DNA of 64,000 bases from Stenotrophomonas maltophilia. GTDB taxonomy: Bacteria > Pseudomonadota > Gammaproteobacteria > Xanthomonadales > Xanthomonadaceae. The position numbers and the translations under genes are program-made. Positions 26,589 to 34,660 of this stretch are shown one piece after another (the stretch's first letter is position 1; each line of letters begins with the position of its first letter). The notes under the pieces were generated by a model that ran no database searches, had not been told where the DNA came from, and worked only from the letters and a program-made list of their open reading frames with translations. The stretch is taken from positions 3,118,001-3,182,000 of the forward strand of contig NZ_LT906480.1 of the NCBI RefSeq assembly GCF_900186865.1. Reading direction: 5' to 3'.

Positions 26589-27452
26589 TCACTTGGACCG
26601 GGTGCGCGCGATGACGTCCCTGACGGCCTCTTCCATGCGCTTCCAGTCCTTCAGAAACGCTCTCTTGTAGTCCAGGCTGACGGACAGCTTGTTGTCGATG
26701 TCCACGAAGTAATGAACGCAGCCCGCTGCCACTTCCCCGGGCTCACTGATCACCTCGCGCCCCTCCAGCCGCACGCCGTCGCGTCGGAATTCCTCGCCGT
26801 CACATTTGATGAACGAGCTGATCCGACCATCGCCCTGGCGTGCGATGTACCAGTCTCTCTCGTAGGCGGGATTGCGCACAGGCGGCTTCCCGTACCGCGC
26901 CTCATACTTCTTCGCGTACACCACCATCTTCGCTTCATCGATTGCATAGGGCGTCAGGCCCAAGGTCTGCGGCTTTGCAACGCGTTGATCGAGACGGTCC
27001 CTGGGATCCTCCCTTTCCACAGAGCCCTCCTCCGTGATGGCTTCATTTGACGACAGCCTTGAAAGCAGTGTTTCGACGGGAACGCGATCGACGTAGTTGA
27101 TCCGAATGGGAATCTCCTTCCGGAAATCATTCGTACGCGGATTCGCCCGCGCACCCGGCGGTGTCGGCTTCATGTCCGGCCACTCGATGACCAGCGTCAC
27201 GCCCTCGCCCGGCCACGGTGCGATCTGGCTGTCCCGGTAGTTGGCTGGAATGCGGAAGGTATTCGGCCCGAGCTTCACGTCCACGGGCGCATCGGTATAG
27301 GTGTGGCCGTTGATCGTGCGGCCGGTCTGGGTTGCGCCGGACATGGCGGGATTCCTTTCGTGTTCGTTGGACGGTGGCCGCGCACAGGCGCCGGCACTCA
27401 CTGCAACGGCAAGTGCAAGCGTCAGACACCGGCTGGGGGACATCACGTGCAT
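26589..27452 (-). CDS. Probable exported immunity protein for the adjacent effector
   Basis: A 287-aa precursor with an N-terminal export signal (SRCLTLALAVAVSAGAC) and a possible but imperfect lipobox (S-A-G-A-C). The C-terminal part (ISSFIKCDGEEFR; GCVHYFVDIDNKLSVSL; FLKDWKRMEEAVRDVIART) resembles Tli4-type immunity proteins. It lies 31 nt upstream of the effector gene in the same operon. An exported immunity protein implies that the effector acts in the periplasm or envelope. Start at 27452 is favoured by a GGAA upstream; 27443 is an alternative. Confidence 0.7.
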   Translation of the reverse strand: MHVMSPSRCLTLALAVAVSAGACARPPSNEHERNPAMSGATQTGRTINGHTYTDAPVDVKLGPNTFRIPANYRDSQIAPWPGEGVTLVIEWPDMKPTPPGARANPRTNDFRKEIPIRINYVDRVPVETLLSRLSSNEAITEEGSVEREDPRDRLDQRVAKPQTLGLTPYAIDEAKMVVYAKKYEARYGKPPVRNPAYERDWYIARQGDGRISSFIKCDGEEFRRDGVRLEGREVISEPGEVAAGCVHYFVDIDNKLSVSLDYKRAFLKDWKRMEEAVRDVIARTRSK

Positions 27453-27603
27453 GGGCATTCCATTGCAGGGTTCCAGCGTCACTATAGGCAACCGGGCGTC
27501 CACGGAACAGGAACCGCATCGCAGCCCTTCATGGAACCAGGCGGCGCTCCACATACGCTGCCGGCAGTACTGCGGATACTGCTTCGGCACTCCACTCCAG
27601 GTC

Positions 27604-27951
27604 TCAGCCGTTGCTGTCCGTGCCTTTATGGCCGCGATAGGTTTCACCCCACTCGCGCATGGCAAGCAGCACCGGCACCAGCGTGCGGCCGAATTCGGAA
27701 AGCTCGTACTCCACCTTCGGCGGCACTTCCGGGTACACGTGGCGGATCACCACGCCGTCAGCCTCCAGTTCCCGCAGCTGGCTGGTCAGCATGGACTGGG
27801 TGGCGTTGGGCACACGCCGCGTCAGCTCCATGAAGCGTCGCTTGCCTGTCATCAGGTGAAACAGAATGATCGGCTTCCACACGCCGCCCATCACCGACAG
27901 CGTGACTTCCACCGCGCAACCGCTCTTGCCGTCCCAACGCCTGCTACGCAT
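27604..27951 (-). CDS. HxlR-family transcriptional regulator
   Basis: A 115-aa winged-helix regulator. The N-terminal Cys12 (KSGCAVEVTLSVMGGVWKP) is the conserved redox/quinone-sensing position of many HxlR/YodB proteins, followed by GKRRFMELTRRVPNATQSML, the recognition helix region. It is divergent from an NADPH-dependent reductase, the common arrangement for quinone/electrophile detoxification. Confidence 0.92.
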   Translation of the reverse strand: MRSRRWDGKSGCAVEVTLSVMGGVWKPIILFHLMTGKRRFMELTRRVPNATQSMLTSQLRELEADGVVIRHVYPEVPPKVEYELSEFGRTLVPVLLAMREWGETYRGHKGTDSNG

Positions 27952-27959
27952 GCATACTC

Positions 27960-27989
27960 CGGAAAACCATAGTACCTACGGAAAATCAT
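27960..27989. promoter_or_regulatory. HxlR operator candidate
   Basis: Direct repeat CGGAAAACCAT/CGGAAAATCAT (10 of 11 identical) with a 19-bp period, in the 101-bp gap between the HxlR gene and the divergent reductase. The AGTACCTAC core between the copies resembles YodB/HxlR-type GTAC boxes. Confidence 0.5.
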
Positions 27990-28052
27990 CGTTCTTGTTG
28001 CGATAACGGTGCGAGCCTAGCATGACCCCATTCCTTGAATGTGAGGCCCAGC

Positions 28053-29042
28053 ATGACGTTCAAAGCACTGCTCACCCGCAAGACGAACAACCAGGTTTCG
28101 ACCGAGCTGGTCGATTTTGATGAAGCCGATCTGATGGACGGCGACGTTCTGGTGGACGTCGAGTACTCCACGCTGAACTACAAGGATGCGCTCGCCCTGA
28201 CCGGCAAGAGTCCGGTCATCCGGACGTTCCCGCTCATTCCCGGCATCGATCTGGCAGGTGTGGTGCTGGAATCCAGTAGAGCCGACTTCCAGCCAGGCGA
28301 CCGCGTTGTGCTCAATGGCTGGGACCTGAGCATGGGACATCACGGCGGGCTGGCCCAGCGCGCGCGCGTGCGGGGCGAATGGCTCAACCGGATTCCGGGC
28401 AACTTCAGCACCCGCGACGCCATGGCCATCGGTACCGCAGGCTATACCGCCATGCTGTGCGTACTGGCCCTCGAACATGCGGGGCTGACGCCCGAAAAGG
28501 GCGATGTGCTGGTGACCGGCGCCAACGGTGGCGTCGGTTCGATCGCGGTGGCGATCCTCTCAAAGCTGGGCTATCGCGTGGTGGCTGCCACTGGGCGACC
28601 TGAACACGCCGAGTATCTGCACAGCCTGGGTGCCGCCGAGATCATCGACCGCGCGCGGCTTTCAGAACCGCGCGAGCGGCCGGTGAGCGCCGAACGCTGG
28701 GCCGGGGTGGTGGATGTGGCCGGTGGCCCTACCCTCGTCAACGCCATTGCCGAGACGAAATACCGAGGCGCCGTGGCCGCCTGCGGGCTGGCGCAGAGTG
28801 ATGAGCTGCATGGCTCGGTGCTGCCCTTCATTCTCCGCAACGTGACGCTTGCCGGTGTGGATTCGGTGAATGCGCCGCAGGACATCCGACAGCGCGCGTG
28901 GGACCGGCTTGCCACCGACCTGGATCCGCAGAAGCTCGAAAGTACCGTGCAGTTGATCGGGCTTGCCGAGGTGCTGGACGTCTACGACCAGATCATCCCG
29001 GGCAAGGTGCGTGGGCGGATTGTGGTGAATGTGAATGCGTGA
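28053..29042 (+). CDS. acuI: AcuI/YhdH-type NADPH acrylyl-CoA (quinone) reductase, MDR family
   Basis: A 329-aa zinc-free medium-chain reductase. It has the YhdH/AcuI signatures STLNYKDALALTGKSPVI, PGIDLAGVV, GDRVVLNGWDLSMGHHGGLA and the nucleotide-binding VTGANGGVGSIAVAIL. Family members reduce acrylyl-CoA or quinone-like enones using NADPH. Control by the divergent HxlR regulator suggests a role in electrophile stress. Start at 28053 gives the standard length. Confidence 0.9.
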   Translation: MTFKALLTRKTNNQVSTELVDFDEADLMDGDVLVDVEYSTLNYKDALALTGKSPVIRTFPLIPGIDLAGVVLESSRADFQPGDRVVLNGWDLSMGHHGGLAQRARVRGEWLNRIPGNFSTRDAMAIGTAGYTAMLCVLALEHAGLTPEKGDVLVTGANGGVGSIAVAILSKLGYRVVAATGRPEHAEYLHSLGAAEIIDRARLSEPRERPVSAERWAGVVDVAGGPTLVNAIAETKYRGAVAACGLAQSDELHGSVLPFILRNVTLAGVDSVNAPQDIRQRAWDRLATDLDPQKLESTVQLIGLAEVLDVYDQIIPGKVRGRIVVNVNA

Positions 29043-29188
29043 GGAGATAGTCTGGATCAACTGCATCTGATGCAGCTTCCATGCTGCGGCGAATGGTGAA
29101 CATGCAGTGAAACGACGCGGGCGGTGGTGTCCCCAAGCCACTGCCGCTCGCATACGCTCGGGTTCCCATCGCTGCCTGGACACCCGAC

Positions 29189-29509
29189 ATGCCAATGACC
29201 GCGTTCGCACTTGCCGCTGCGCTTTCGGGCCTGCCCGACATCACCTGGGAGCGCGAGCGCGCCGAGGATGCGCACCAGCTCATGCTGTGCCAGATCCATC
29301 GCGATGCGCTGAAGCAGAACGAGGGCAAGGACGATGCCTATCCGCGTGCCAAAGCGGTCTGCGACCTGCTGGCACGCGAGTACAAGGACAAGTGGGATTT
29401 CGATGCGCAGGATGCCCTGGCCGCTTCGGCGGTGGATCTGGACGAGCTGATCCGACGCGGTGATGTGGTGGAAGTACCGCCGACGAAGCAGGATCGCGCC
29501 TACGAGTGA
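29189..29509 (+). CDS. Hypothetical protein
   Basis: A 106-aa soluble protein (MPMTAFALAAALSGLPDITW) with a mildly hydrophobic start, then charged helical sequence with two cysteines. Family not recognised. An in-frame ATG at 29195 is an alternative start. It is followed by a helicase gene after about 100 nt and may be unrelated. Confidence 0.5.
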   Translation: MPMTAFALAAALSGLPDITWERERAEDAHQLMLCQIHRDALKQNEGKDDAYPRAKAVCDLLAREYKDKWDFDAQDALAASAVDLDELIRRGDVVEVPPTKQDRAYE

Positions 29510-29610
29510 TGCCTTGCCCGCGAGCGAGGACGCACGCATCTTCAAGGGCCCTTATCATGTGGGCCTGGGGGCGCTGTACGCCCCACTGAGGCTTGCGGGG
29601 CAGTATCTGG

Positions 29611-32364
29611 ATGTCTATGGAATGGCGCCCTTCGGGCTGGGGCCGACGCGTGACCCGTTCGCCCCATTGGTCGCTGCGGCTTGATGGCGAGTACGTTGAA
29701 CTCAGTGTCTCCGGCCAGCAGTACCGGCTGCGCGTGGATGATGATCAGCAGGTGCAGGTCCATCGAGGGGTCTGCTGGTCACGGGTCGAACTGCAGACCG
29801 GCGATGCTGCCGGGCTGTGCGTGGACGGGCTCCCCAACGGACCAGCGTCCCGGCTTGCGGGGGCCCTGCAGCACCTGCTCTTTGCGCGAACCACGCGCGG
29901 ACGCAAGGCCCTGTTCGACACGATTCTGGAGCAGATCCAGTCCTGGTTGAGCGACGCGGATGCCCTCATTGATCGTGGCAGTGCCGGCCGCCGCTGGATC
30001 ACCCATGAGCAGCAGCAGGCGCTGCTGGCTAAGCGCTCAGACCTGCCCCTGCAGCCGCCTGAGCTGGAGCAGCTGTTCCGCGATGAAGACGTGCATGAAG
30101 ATCTGCATGCGGACAGCCATCGCGCAGCGCTGGACGCCCTGCGCGACTGGAACCTGGATTGGCCCGCTGCCTGGGCCGAAGCCAATGAGGCCATGACCCT
30201 GCGCGAGCTGGTGTTGGCCAAGGGCTTCCTGGGCCAGGTCGAGAGCAAGCCGCTGACAGAGGAACAGGCCCGCGCCGTCATCTGCTTCGACAATCGGGTG
30301 CAGGTCGTGGCCGCGGCCGGCTCCGGCAAGACCTCCACGATGGTCGCCAAGGCCGCTTATGCCATTGACCGCGGCTTTGTCGAGCCCGAACGCATCGTGA
30401 TGCTCGCCTTCAACAAGGATGCTGCCAAGGAACTGGAGGAGCGTGCGCAGCGAACCTTCGATCGACTCGGCATGGGCAACACCGTGGTTGAGGCCCGGAC
30501 CTTCCACGCCCTGGGCCTGGCCATCATCGCCAAGGCCACCGGCCGCAAGCCCGACATCCCCGAATGGGCCATTGACGCCACGCTGGGCTTCAACAAGCTG
30601 GCCGAACTGGTGGACGACCTGAAGGATCGCTCGATCCACTTCCGCACCCAGTGGGACATGTTCCGCCTGGTGTTCGGGCGCGACCTGCCGGCATTCGGCG
30701 CGGAAATGGAGGCCGATGGCTACGACCGCGATGGCACGCCCTACATCCGCACCCTGCAGGGTGAGCGGGTGAAGAGCCTGGAAGAATGCGTGATCGCCGA
30801 CTGGCTGTTCTACAACGGCGTGACGTACGACTACGAGCGACGCTACGAGTTCGATACTGCGACGGACACCCATCGCCATTATCGCCCGGACTTCTACTAC
30901 CCGGACGCCCGGATGTATCACGAGCACTTTACGCTGGATGCCGATGGCCAACCGCCGCCGCACTTCGCCCATTACGCCGATGGCATGCACTGGAAGCGCC
31001 AGCAGCATGCGGCACGCGGCACCGCCCTTGTCGAAACCACTTCGTTTGGTCTGCGCAGTGGACATGCCCTGCAGGATCTTGCGGAGAGGCTTGGCGAGTC
31101 CGGTGTCGAACTCGACCCCAACCCCGACCGCGAGCTGCCCGAGCAAGGCGCAAAGCCCATGCCGGACGCGGACCTGATCGGGCTGATGCGCACCTTCATT
31201 GCCCATGCCAAGAGCAACTGCCTGACGCTGGACGATATGGCGGAGCGCCTGCGACAGATGCCCGAAGACCAGTTCAAGGAACGGCATCGGCGCTTCCTGG
31301 AAATCGCCAGCCCTGTTTTCCAGGCCTGGGACAACGCACTGGCTGACGAGCACGGCATCGATTTCGAAGACATGCTCAACATGGCGGCCGGACTGCTGGA
31401 ACAGGGCCGCTATGAATCGCCCTACGAACTGGTGATGGCCGACGAATTCCAGGATGCCTCGCGCGCCCGCGCCCGGCTCTGCCGTGCCTTGGTCAGCCGC
31501 CCCGGCCGCTATCTGTTTGCGGTGGGCGATGACTGGCAATCGATCAATCGCTTCGCCGGTGCCGACGTTTCGGTGATGACCGGATTCCGCGAGTGGATGG
31601 GTCATGGCCAAGTGCTGAAACTGGAGCAGACATTCCGCTGCCCCCAGGCGCTCTGCCATGCGTCCAGCCGTTTCGTCAGCCGGAATCCAGCGCAGATTGC
31701 CAAGGCGGTTCGTTCTGCCGCACCGGCAATGGGGCCAGTGCTGCAAGCGTTCCAGATGAATCGTCGCGAGGAGCTGCAGGATGGCGTTCGCCAGTACCTC
31801 GCCAGGCTGCATCAGCAGCTGTTGTCAGGCGCGATGCCGCAGGGCCGCAGTGGGCGCGTGACTGTATTCATCCTGGGGCGGTATCGCGCCGATCGCAGCG
31901 CGGTACCACCGGATTGGAAGACTGCCTTCGGCAGCACGATGGACGTGGAGTTCCTCACGGTCCATCGGTCGAAGGGATGCGAGGCGGACTACGTGATTCT
32001 GCCGGGCATGATCAACCGCAGCTTCCCGAGCCTGCGCTCGGATGACCCGGTGCTTTCCCTGGCAATGCCGGAGGGTGATACCTACCCGCTGAGCGAAGAG
32101 CGGCGGTTGTTCTATGTCGCGCTGACGCGTGCGCGACGCTCGGTGGCCATGTTCACCCTACAGGGGAAGCGTTCGCCGTTCCTGGACGAGCTGGTGAAGG
32201 ACGGCGCGGTGGAAGTGACCGCGATTTCAGGCGCGGCCATCCACGAAGAACGCTGCCCGGTGTGCAAGGTCGGCGTGTTCGTGGACCGCAATGGGCCGCA
32301 TGGGGCGTTCCGGTCGTGCTCCAGTTACCCGTTGTGCCATAACAAGCCGAAGGGTGGGCGTTAG
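29611..32364 (+). CDS. UvrD/Rep-type superfamily 1 DNA helicase with C-terminal zinc ribbon
   Basis: About 917 aa. The N-terminal ~230 residues are a helicase-IV-like region; then come SF1A motifs: Q/I (LTEEQARAVICFDNR; AAAGSGKTSTMV near residue 235), Ia (ERIVMLAFNKDAAKEL), II (VMADEFQDASRARARL), III (FAVGDDWQSINRFAGAD), IV (LEQTFRCP), V (TVHRSKGCEADYVILP) and VI (RLFYVALTRARRSV). The C-terminus carries a topoisomerase-type zinc ribbon (CPVCKVG ... CSSYPLC). Overall closest to HelD/helicase IV. The start is uncertain: ATGs at 29611 and 29617 are both possible. Confidence 0.88.
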   Translation: MSMEWRPSGWGRRVTRSPHWSLRLDGEYVELSVSGQQYRLRVDDDQQVQVHRGVCWSRVELQTGDAAGLCVDGLPNGPASRLAGALQHLLFARTTRGRKALFDTILEQIQSWLSDADALIDRGSAGRRWITHEQQQALLAKRSDLPLQPPELEQLFRDEDVHEDLHADSHRAALDALRDWNLDWPAAWAEANEAMTLRELVLAKGFLGQVESKPLTEEQARAVICFDNRVQVVAAAGSGKTSTMVAKAAYAIDRGFVEPERIVMLAFNKDAAKELEERAQRTFDRLGMGNTVVEARTFHALGLAIIAKATGRKPDIPEWAIDATLGFNKLAELVDDLKDRSIHFRTQWDMFRLVFGRDLPAFGAEMEADGYDRDGTPYIRTLQGERVKSLEECVIADWLFYNGVTYDYERRYEFDTATDTHRHYRPDFYYPDARMYHEHFTLDADGQPPPHFAHYADGMHWKRQQHAARGTALVETTSFGLRSGHALQDLAERLGESGVELDPNPDRELPEQGAKPMPDADLIGLMRTFIAHAKSNCLTLDDMAERLRQMPEDQFKERHRRFLEIASPVFQAWDNALADEHGIDFEDMLNMAAGLLEQGRYESPYELVMADEFQDASRARARLCRALVSRPGRYLFAVGDDWQSINRFAGADVSVMTGFREWMGHGQVLKLEQTFRCPQALCHASSRFVSRNPAQIAKAVRSAAPAMGPVLQAFQMNRREELQDGVRQYLARLHQQLLSGAMPQGRSGRVTVFILGRYRADRSAVPPDWKTAFGSTMDVEFLTVHRSKGCEADYVILPGMINRSFPSLRSDDPVLSLAMPEGDTYPLSEERRLFYVALTRARRSVAMFTLQGKRSPFLDELVKDGAVEVTAISGAAIHEERCPVCKVGVFVDRNGPHGAFRSCSSYPLCHNKPKGGR

Positions 32365-32430
32365 GAATGGGCCCGTGGAATCTCTTGCAACCCGCTGTGC
32401 GGGCGTTCAAGTGGACCTTGTCCGAAATGC

Positions 32431-32452
32431 AAAACGCCCCTTCCGGGGCGTT
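32431..32452 (-). terminator. Terminator of the original tRNA-Ser gene
   Basis: Hairpin AACGCCCC-GGAA-GGGGCGTT followed by TT on the minus strand, 8 nt beyond the CCA end of the truncated tRNA. It would have terminated the intact host tRNA-Ser and may also stop the helicase transcript on the plus strand. Confidence 0.65.
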
Positions 32453-32459
32453 CGCGTTA

Positions 32460-32517
32460 TGGCGGAGAGAGTGGGATTCGAACCCACGGAAGGTTTAACC
32501 CTTCGCCGGTTTTCAAG
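32460..32517 (-). pseudogene. 3' half of a disrupted host tRNA-Ser(UGA)
   Basis: On the minus strand this reads from the anticodon loop (CTTGAAAAC) through the variable arm (GAAGG...CCTTC), T-arm (GTGGG-TTCGAAT-CCCAC), acceptor strand TCTCTCC, discriminator G and encoded CCA. The 5' half is absent here and is found at 41002-41042. Joined at the shared 9-bp core they give a 90-nt tRNA with a perfect 7-bp acceptor stem (GGAGAGA/TCTCTCC). The fragment cannot function as a tRNA. Confidence 0.9.
32509..32517. repeat. Left attachment core (attL-like) of the integrative element
   Basis: The 9-bp sequence GTTTTCAAG (complement CTTGAAAAC) is the tRNA-Ser anticodon loop plus two stem bases. The same 9 bp occurs at 41002-41010, at the other junction, and once inside the element's own tRNA gene (40954-40962). 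Confidence 0.85.
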
Positions 32518-32781
32518 TTTCCCGCACCCAGACTCTGCGCAACTGTGCGCCTCTTTAGTAAGCCATACGCACCTTTACAGGTCAATGAGTTGCGTTCGCT
32601 TTTTGTTTTGTGGAACTTGTCGTAACTTTACCTGTGGCGCTTACGAACTGCTTATGAGCGCCTGAAAAGATGCGGCCGGCGACTGCGCCAACAGTCCCGA
32701 CCGCGTGGTCAACTCCCTTAAGTACGAAGGAAGCCAACGTGACGATAGTAACCACAACCGCACCAGTCAGCGAGGCGCTAT
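32518..32781. other. Left end of the element, no gene
   Basis: This stretch lies between the left attachment core and the integrase. I see no coding frame. It holds one copy of the 13-bp repeat CGAACTGCTTATG (32644-32656) and related words (GTAAGCC, GCTTACG), the expected location of integrase and excisionase binding sites. Confidence 0.6.
32644..32656 (+). repeat. Putative integrase arm-type site, left copy
   Basis: CGAACTGCTTATG, identical and in the same orientation to 40776-40788 near the other end. The copies sit about 130 and 220 bp inside the two attachment cores, as arm-type sites of tyrosine integrases usually do. Confidence 0.5.
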
Positions 32782-34014
32782 ATGCCTAAGCTGACGAAGA
32801 ACTACATCGACAAGATCACCGCGCCCGCTGACAAAGAGGCGTTCCACTGGGACGACTCGCTCAAGGGGTTCGGCCTTCGGGTCACTCCTACCGGCAAGAT
32901 CACCTACATCGTGCAGGGGCGCGTCAATGGCAGTTCGCCCCGCATCAGTATCGGCCCGCATGGGGTCTTCACCGTCGATCAAGCCCGTGATGTTGCGCGC
33001 GAGCACCTGCGCAGCATGCGCATGGGCATCGACCCGCGCGCCGTCGCCAAGAAGGAAGCAGCCCAGCGCGTGACCCTCCGCGACGTGGCCGACGCCTACA
33101 AGCGCGACCGCCCCTTGAAGGACAGCAGCAAGGCCGAGATTGAACGCCATGTGACCACAACCTTTGAGGCATGGCTCAAGAAGCCGCTCAGGGACATCAA
33201 CCGCGAGATGGTCACGAAGCGGTTCAACGACATCAAAAACAACGGCACGCGCGGCGATGGGCCAGCCCCAGCGCAGGCGAACCAGTCAATGGCGGTGCTT
33301 CGCGCCTTGTTCAACTACGCCATCCGTGAATACCGCGAGCCGGACGGGTCGCCAGTTCTGACGGATAACCCCGTCGATGTGCTCTATAAGAAGTGGGTGC
33401 CGCTCAAGCCCCGCACCAGCCGCGTGCCGGATAGCAAGGTCGGCGCGGTGTGGTCATTCCTTACCCATGCCCGCGACCAAGCCTACAACCGCGACACGCT
33501 GGCAAGCATCGACCTCGTGATGCTGCTCATACTCACCGGCCTGCGGATTGGCGAGTGCAGCGAACTGACATGGGACAGGGTCAACCTTGAGGAAGGCTGG
33601 ATTCACATACCCGACCCGAAGAACAGCAACCCCGTATGGCTGCCGCTATCCACGCAGGCGGTGCAGTTGCTGACCACGCGCCAGCGGGTCAAAGGTAGCC
33701 CGTTCGTGTTCTCGTCCTGGGGCAAGGCTGGACACATCAAAGACCCGCGCGACACCATGAAGAAGGTTAGCGAGGCGGCAGGTACGAAGATCACGCCGCA
33801 CGACCTGCGCCGCACCTTTACGACCATCGGCATCGCCAATTGCGGCATCGACTTGCACAAGGTCGAATTGCTGACGAACCATGTGCCCAAGGGTGTAACC
33901 GCACGCCACTACCTTGAGACTTCGCACCTGCAATATCTCAAGCCTGAAACGCAACGCATATCCGACTGGATTGAGCAGCAGGCAGCGGCCTTAAACGACT
34001 GTTCAGAAAGCTAA
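32782..34014 (+). CDS. int: Tyrosine recombinase integrase (P4-type, DUF4102 N-terminus)
   Basis: A 410-aa tRNA-targeting integrase. N-terminal DUF4102 arm-binding domain (DDSLKGFGLRVTPTGKITYI), SAM-like core-binding domain (about 100-190) and C-terminal catalytic domain with Arg255 (TGLRIGECSELTWD), His340-x-x-Arg343 (HDLRRTFTTIG) and nucleophile Tyr377 (ARHYLE). The catalytic set looks complete, so the element may still be able to recombine. It reads inward from the left attachment core. Confidence 0.94.
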   Translation: MPKLTKNYIDKITAPADKEAFHWDDSLKGFGLRVTPTGKITYIVQGRVNGSSPRISIGPHGVFTVDQARDVAREHLRSMRMGIDPRAVAKKEAAQRVTLRDVADAYKRDRPLKDSSKAEIERHVTTTFEAWLKKPLRDINREMVTKRFNDIKNNGTRGDGPAPAQANQSMAVLRALFNYAIREYREPDGSPVLTDNPVDVLYKKWVPLKPRTSRVPDSKVGAVWSFLTHARDQAYNRDTLASIDLVMLLILTGLRIGECSELTWDRVNLEEGWIHIPDPKNSNPVWLPLSTQAVQLLTTRQRVKGSPFVFSSWGKAGHIKDPRDTMKKVSEAAGTKITPHDLRRTFTTIGIANCGIDLHKVELLTNHVPKGVTARHYLETSHLQYLKPETQRISDWIEQQAAALNDCSES

Positions 34015-34051
34015 ACAGTTAAAAATATCAAACACTTAGCGTAAAGCTGCG

Positions 34052-34140
34052 TTATAGTTGCGCCAACTTAGCCAGCCCCGTGCAACGCGGGGCGGCTCGG
34101 TGCCGGAGACGGGGCACCTAAATATCTGTCTCCGTTAGCC
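34052..34140 (+). ncRNA. Structured RNA candidate upstream of the AlpA-like gene
   Basis: In a 270-bp gap without ORFs. A hairpin GCCCCG/CGGGGC (34075-34093) is followed by stem GGTGCC/GGCACC (34099-34118). The loop of the second stem contains GGAGAC, which is complementary to GTCTCC at 34128-34133, so an H-type pseudoknot or a two-state switch can form. A -10-like TTATAG lies at about 34052. It could be a small regulatory RNA or a leader of the downstream genes. I do not recognise an Rfam family. Confidence 0.4.
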
Positions 34141-34213
34141 GGTGGAGCAAGAGTAACCAGCCTCCCAGGACCCGGACACCCCATCCCGTCGGGCAGGTGA
34201 CAACATAAATGAC

Positions 34214-34284
34214 GGCAAGCATTCGCCTTGCCTGACGCTCCCTATTGCATGCGCTGGCAAGGCTCAGTCTGAGGACTACTTGCC
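34214..34284 (+). promoter_or_regulatory. Paired GGCAAG/CTTGCC inverted repeats over the AlpA-like gene's ribosome site
   Basis: Two inverted repeats with the same half-site: GGCAAG-N7-CTTGCC (34214-34232) and GGCAAG-N17-CTTGCC (34256-34284). The second ends exactly at the ATG and encloses the GAGG ribosome site (34271-34274). These could be operators for the AlpA-like protein or an RNA hairpin masking the ribosome site. Confidence 0.5.
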
Positions 34285-34530
34285 ATGACCACAATTTCCG
34301 CGCTCGACCCGAACCTGCGCACTAACAAAGAAGCTGCCAAGCGGCTCAAGATCAAGCCCAACACCCTCGAAATCTGGCGGGGCAAGGGCAAAGGCCCGAA
34401 GTTCATCAAGCTGGGCGATTCAAAGCAGGCTCCCATCCGCTATCGGGATTCCGATATTGACGAGTGGTTGGAGCAGCAATCCTTCCGCAGTACCAGCGCC
34501 TACGCGCCGAACGCCAAACAAGCTGTTTGA
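34285..34530 (+). CDS. AlpA/excisionase-like HTH protein
   Basis: An 81-aa protein with a MerR-type winged HTH: LRTNKEAAKRLKIKPNTLEI is the helix-turn-helix, followed by WRGKGKGPKFIKLG and RYRDSDIDEWLEQQ. This is the HTH_17/AlpA pattern of regulators and excision factors in P4-like and satellite elements. It likely controls integrase or excision. Located between the integrase and the replication ATPase. Confidence 0.88.
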   Translation: MTTISALDPNLRTNKEAAKRLKIKPNTLEIWRGKGKGPKFIKLGDSKQAPIRYRDSDIDEWLEQQSFRSTSAYAPNAKQAV

Positions 34531-34660
34531 CGTTCATGGCGACGAAAACCCAATGCAGCCGCGCAACGTGCCCACCCCGCACCCTCGTTGGCAAGCCCAC
34601 CGTAACTTCATCAAGAAAAAAGCTCGCGGGTCAGGCGAGCTTTGAAGAGGAACAACTGCA

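Noticed and set aside
30037..31812. 591-codon open frame antisense to the helicase
   Set aside because: The plus strand shows all SF1 helicase motifs; the antisense frame has none.
32291..32665. 124-codon plus-strand frame across the tRNA fragment
   Set aside because: It spans the helicase end, a terminator and tRNA-derived sequence, so it is chance coding.
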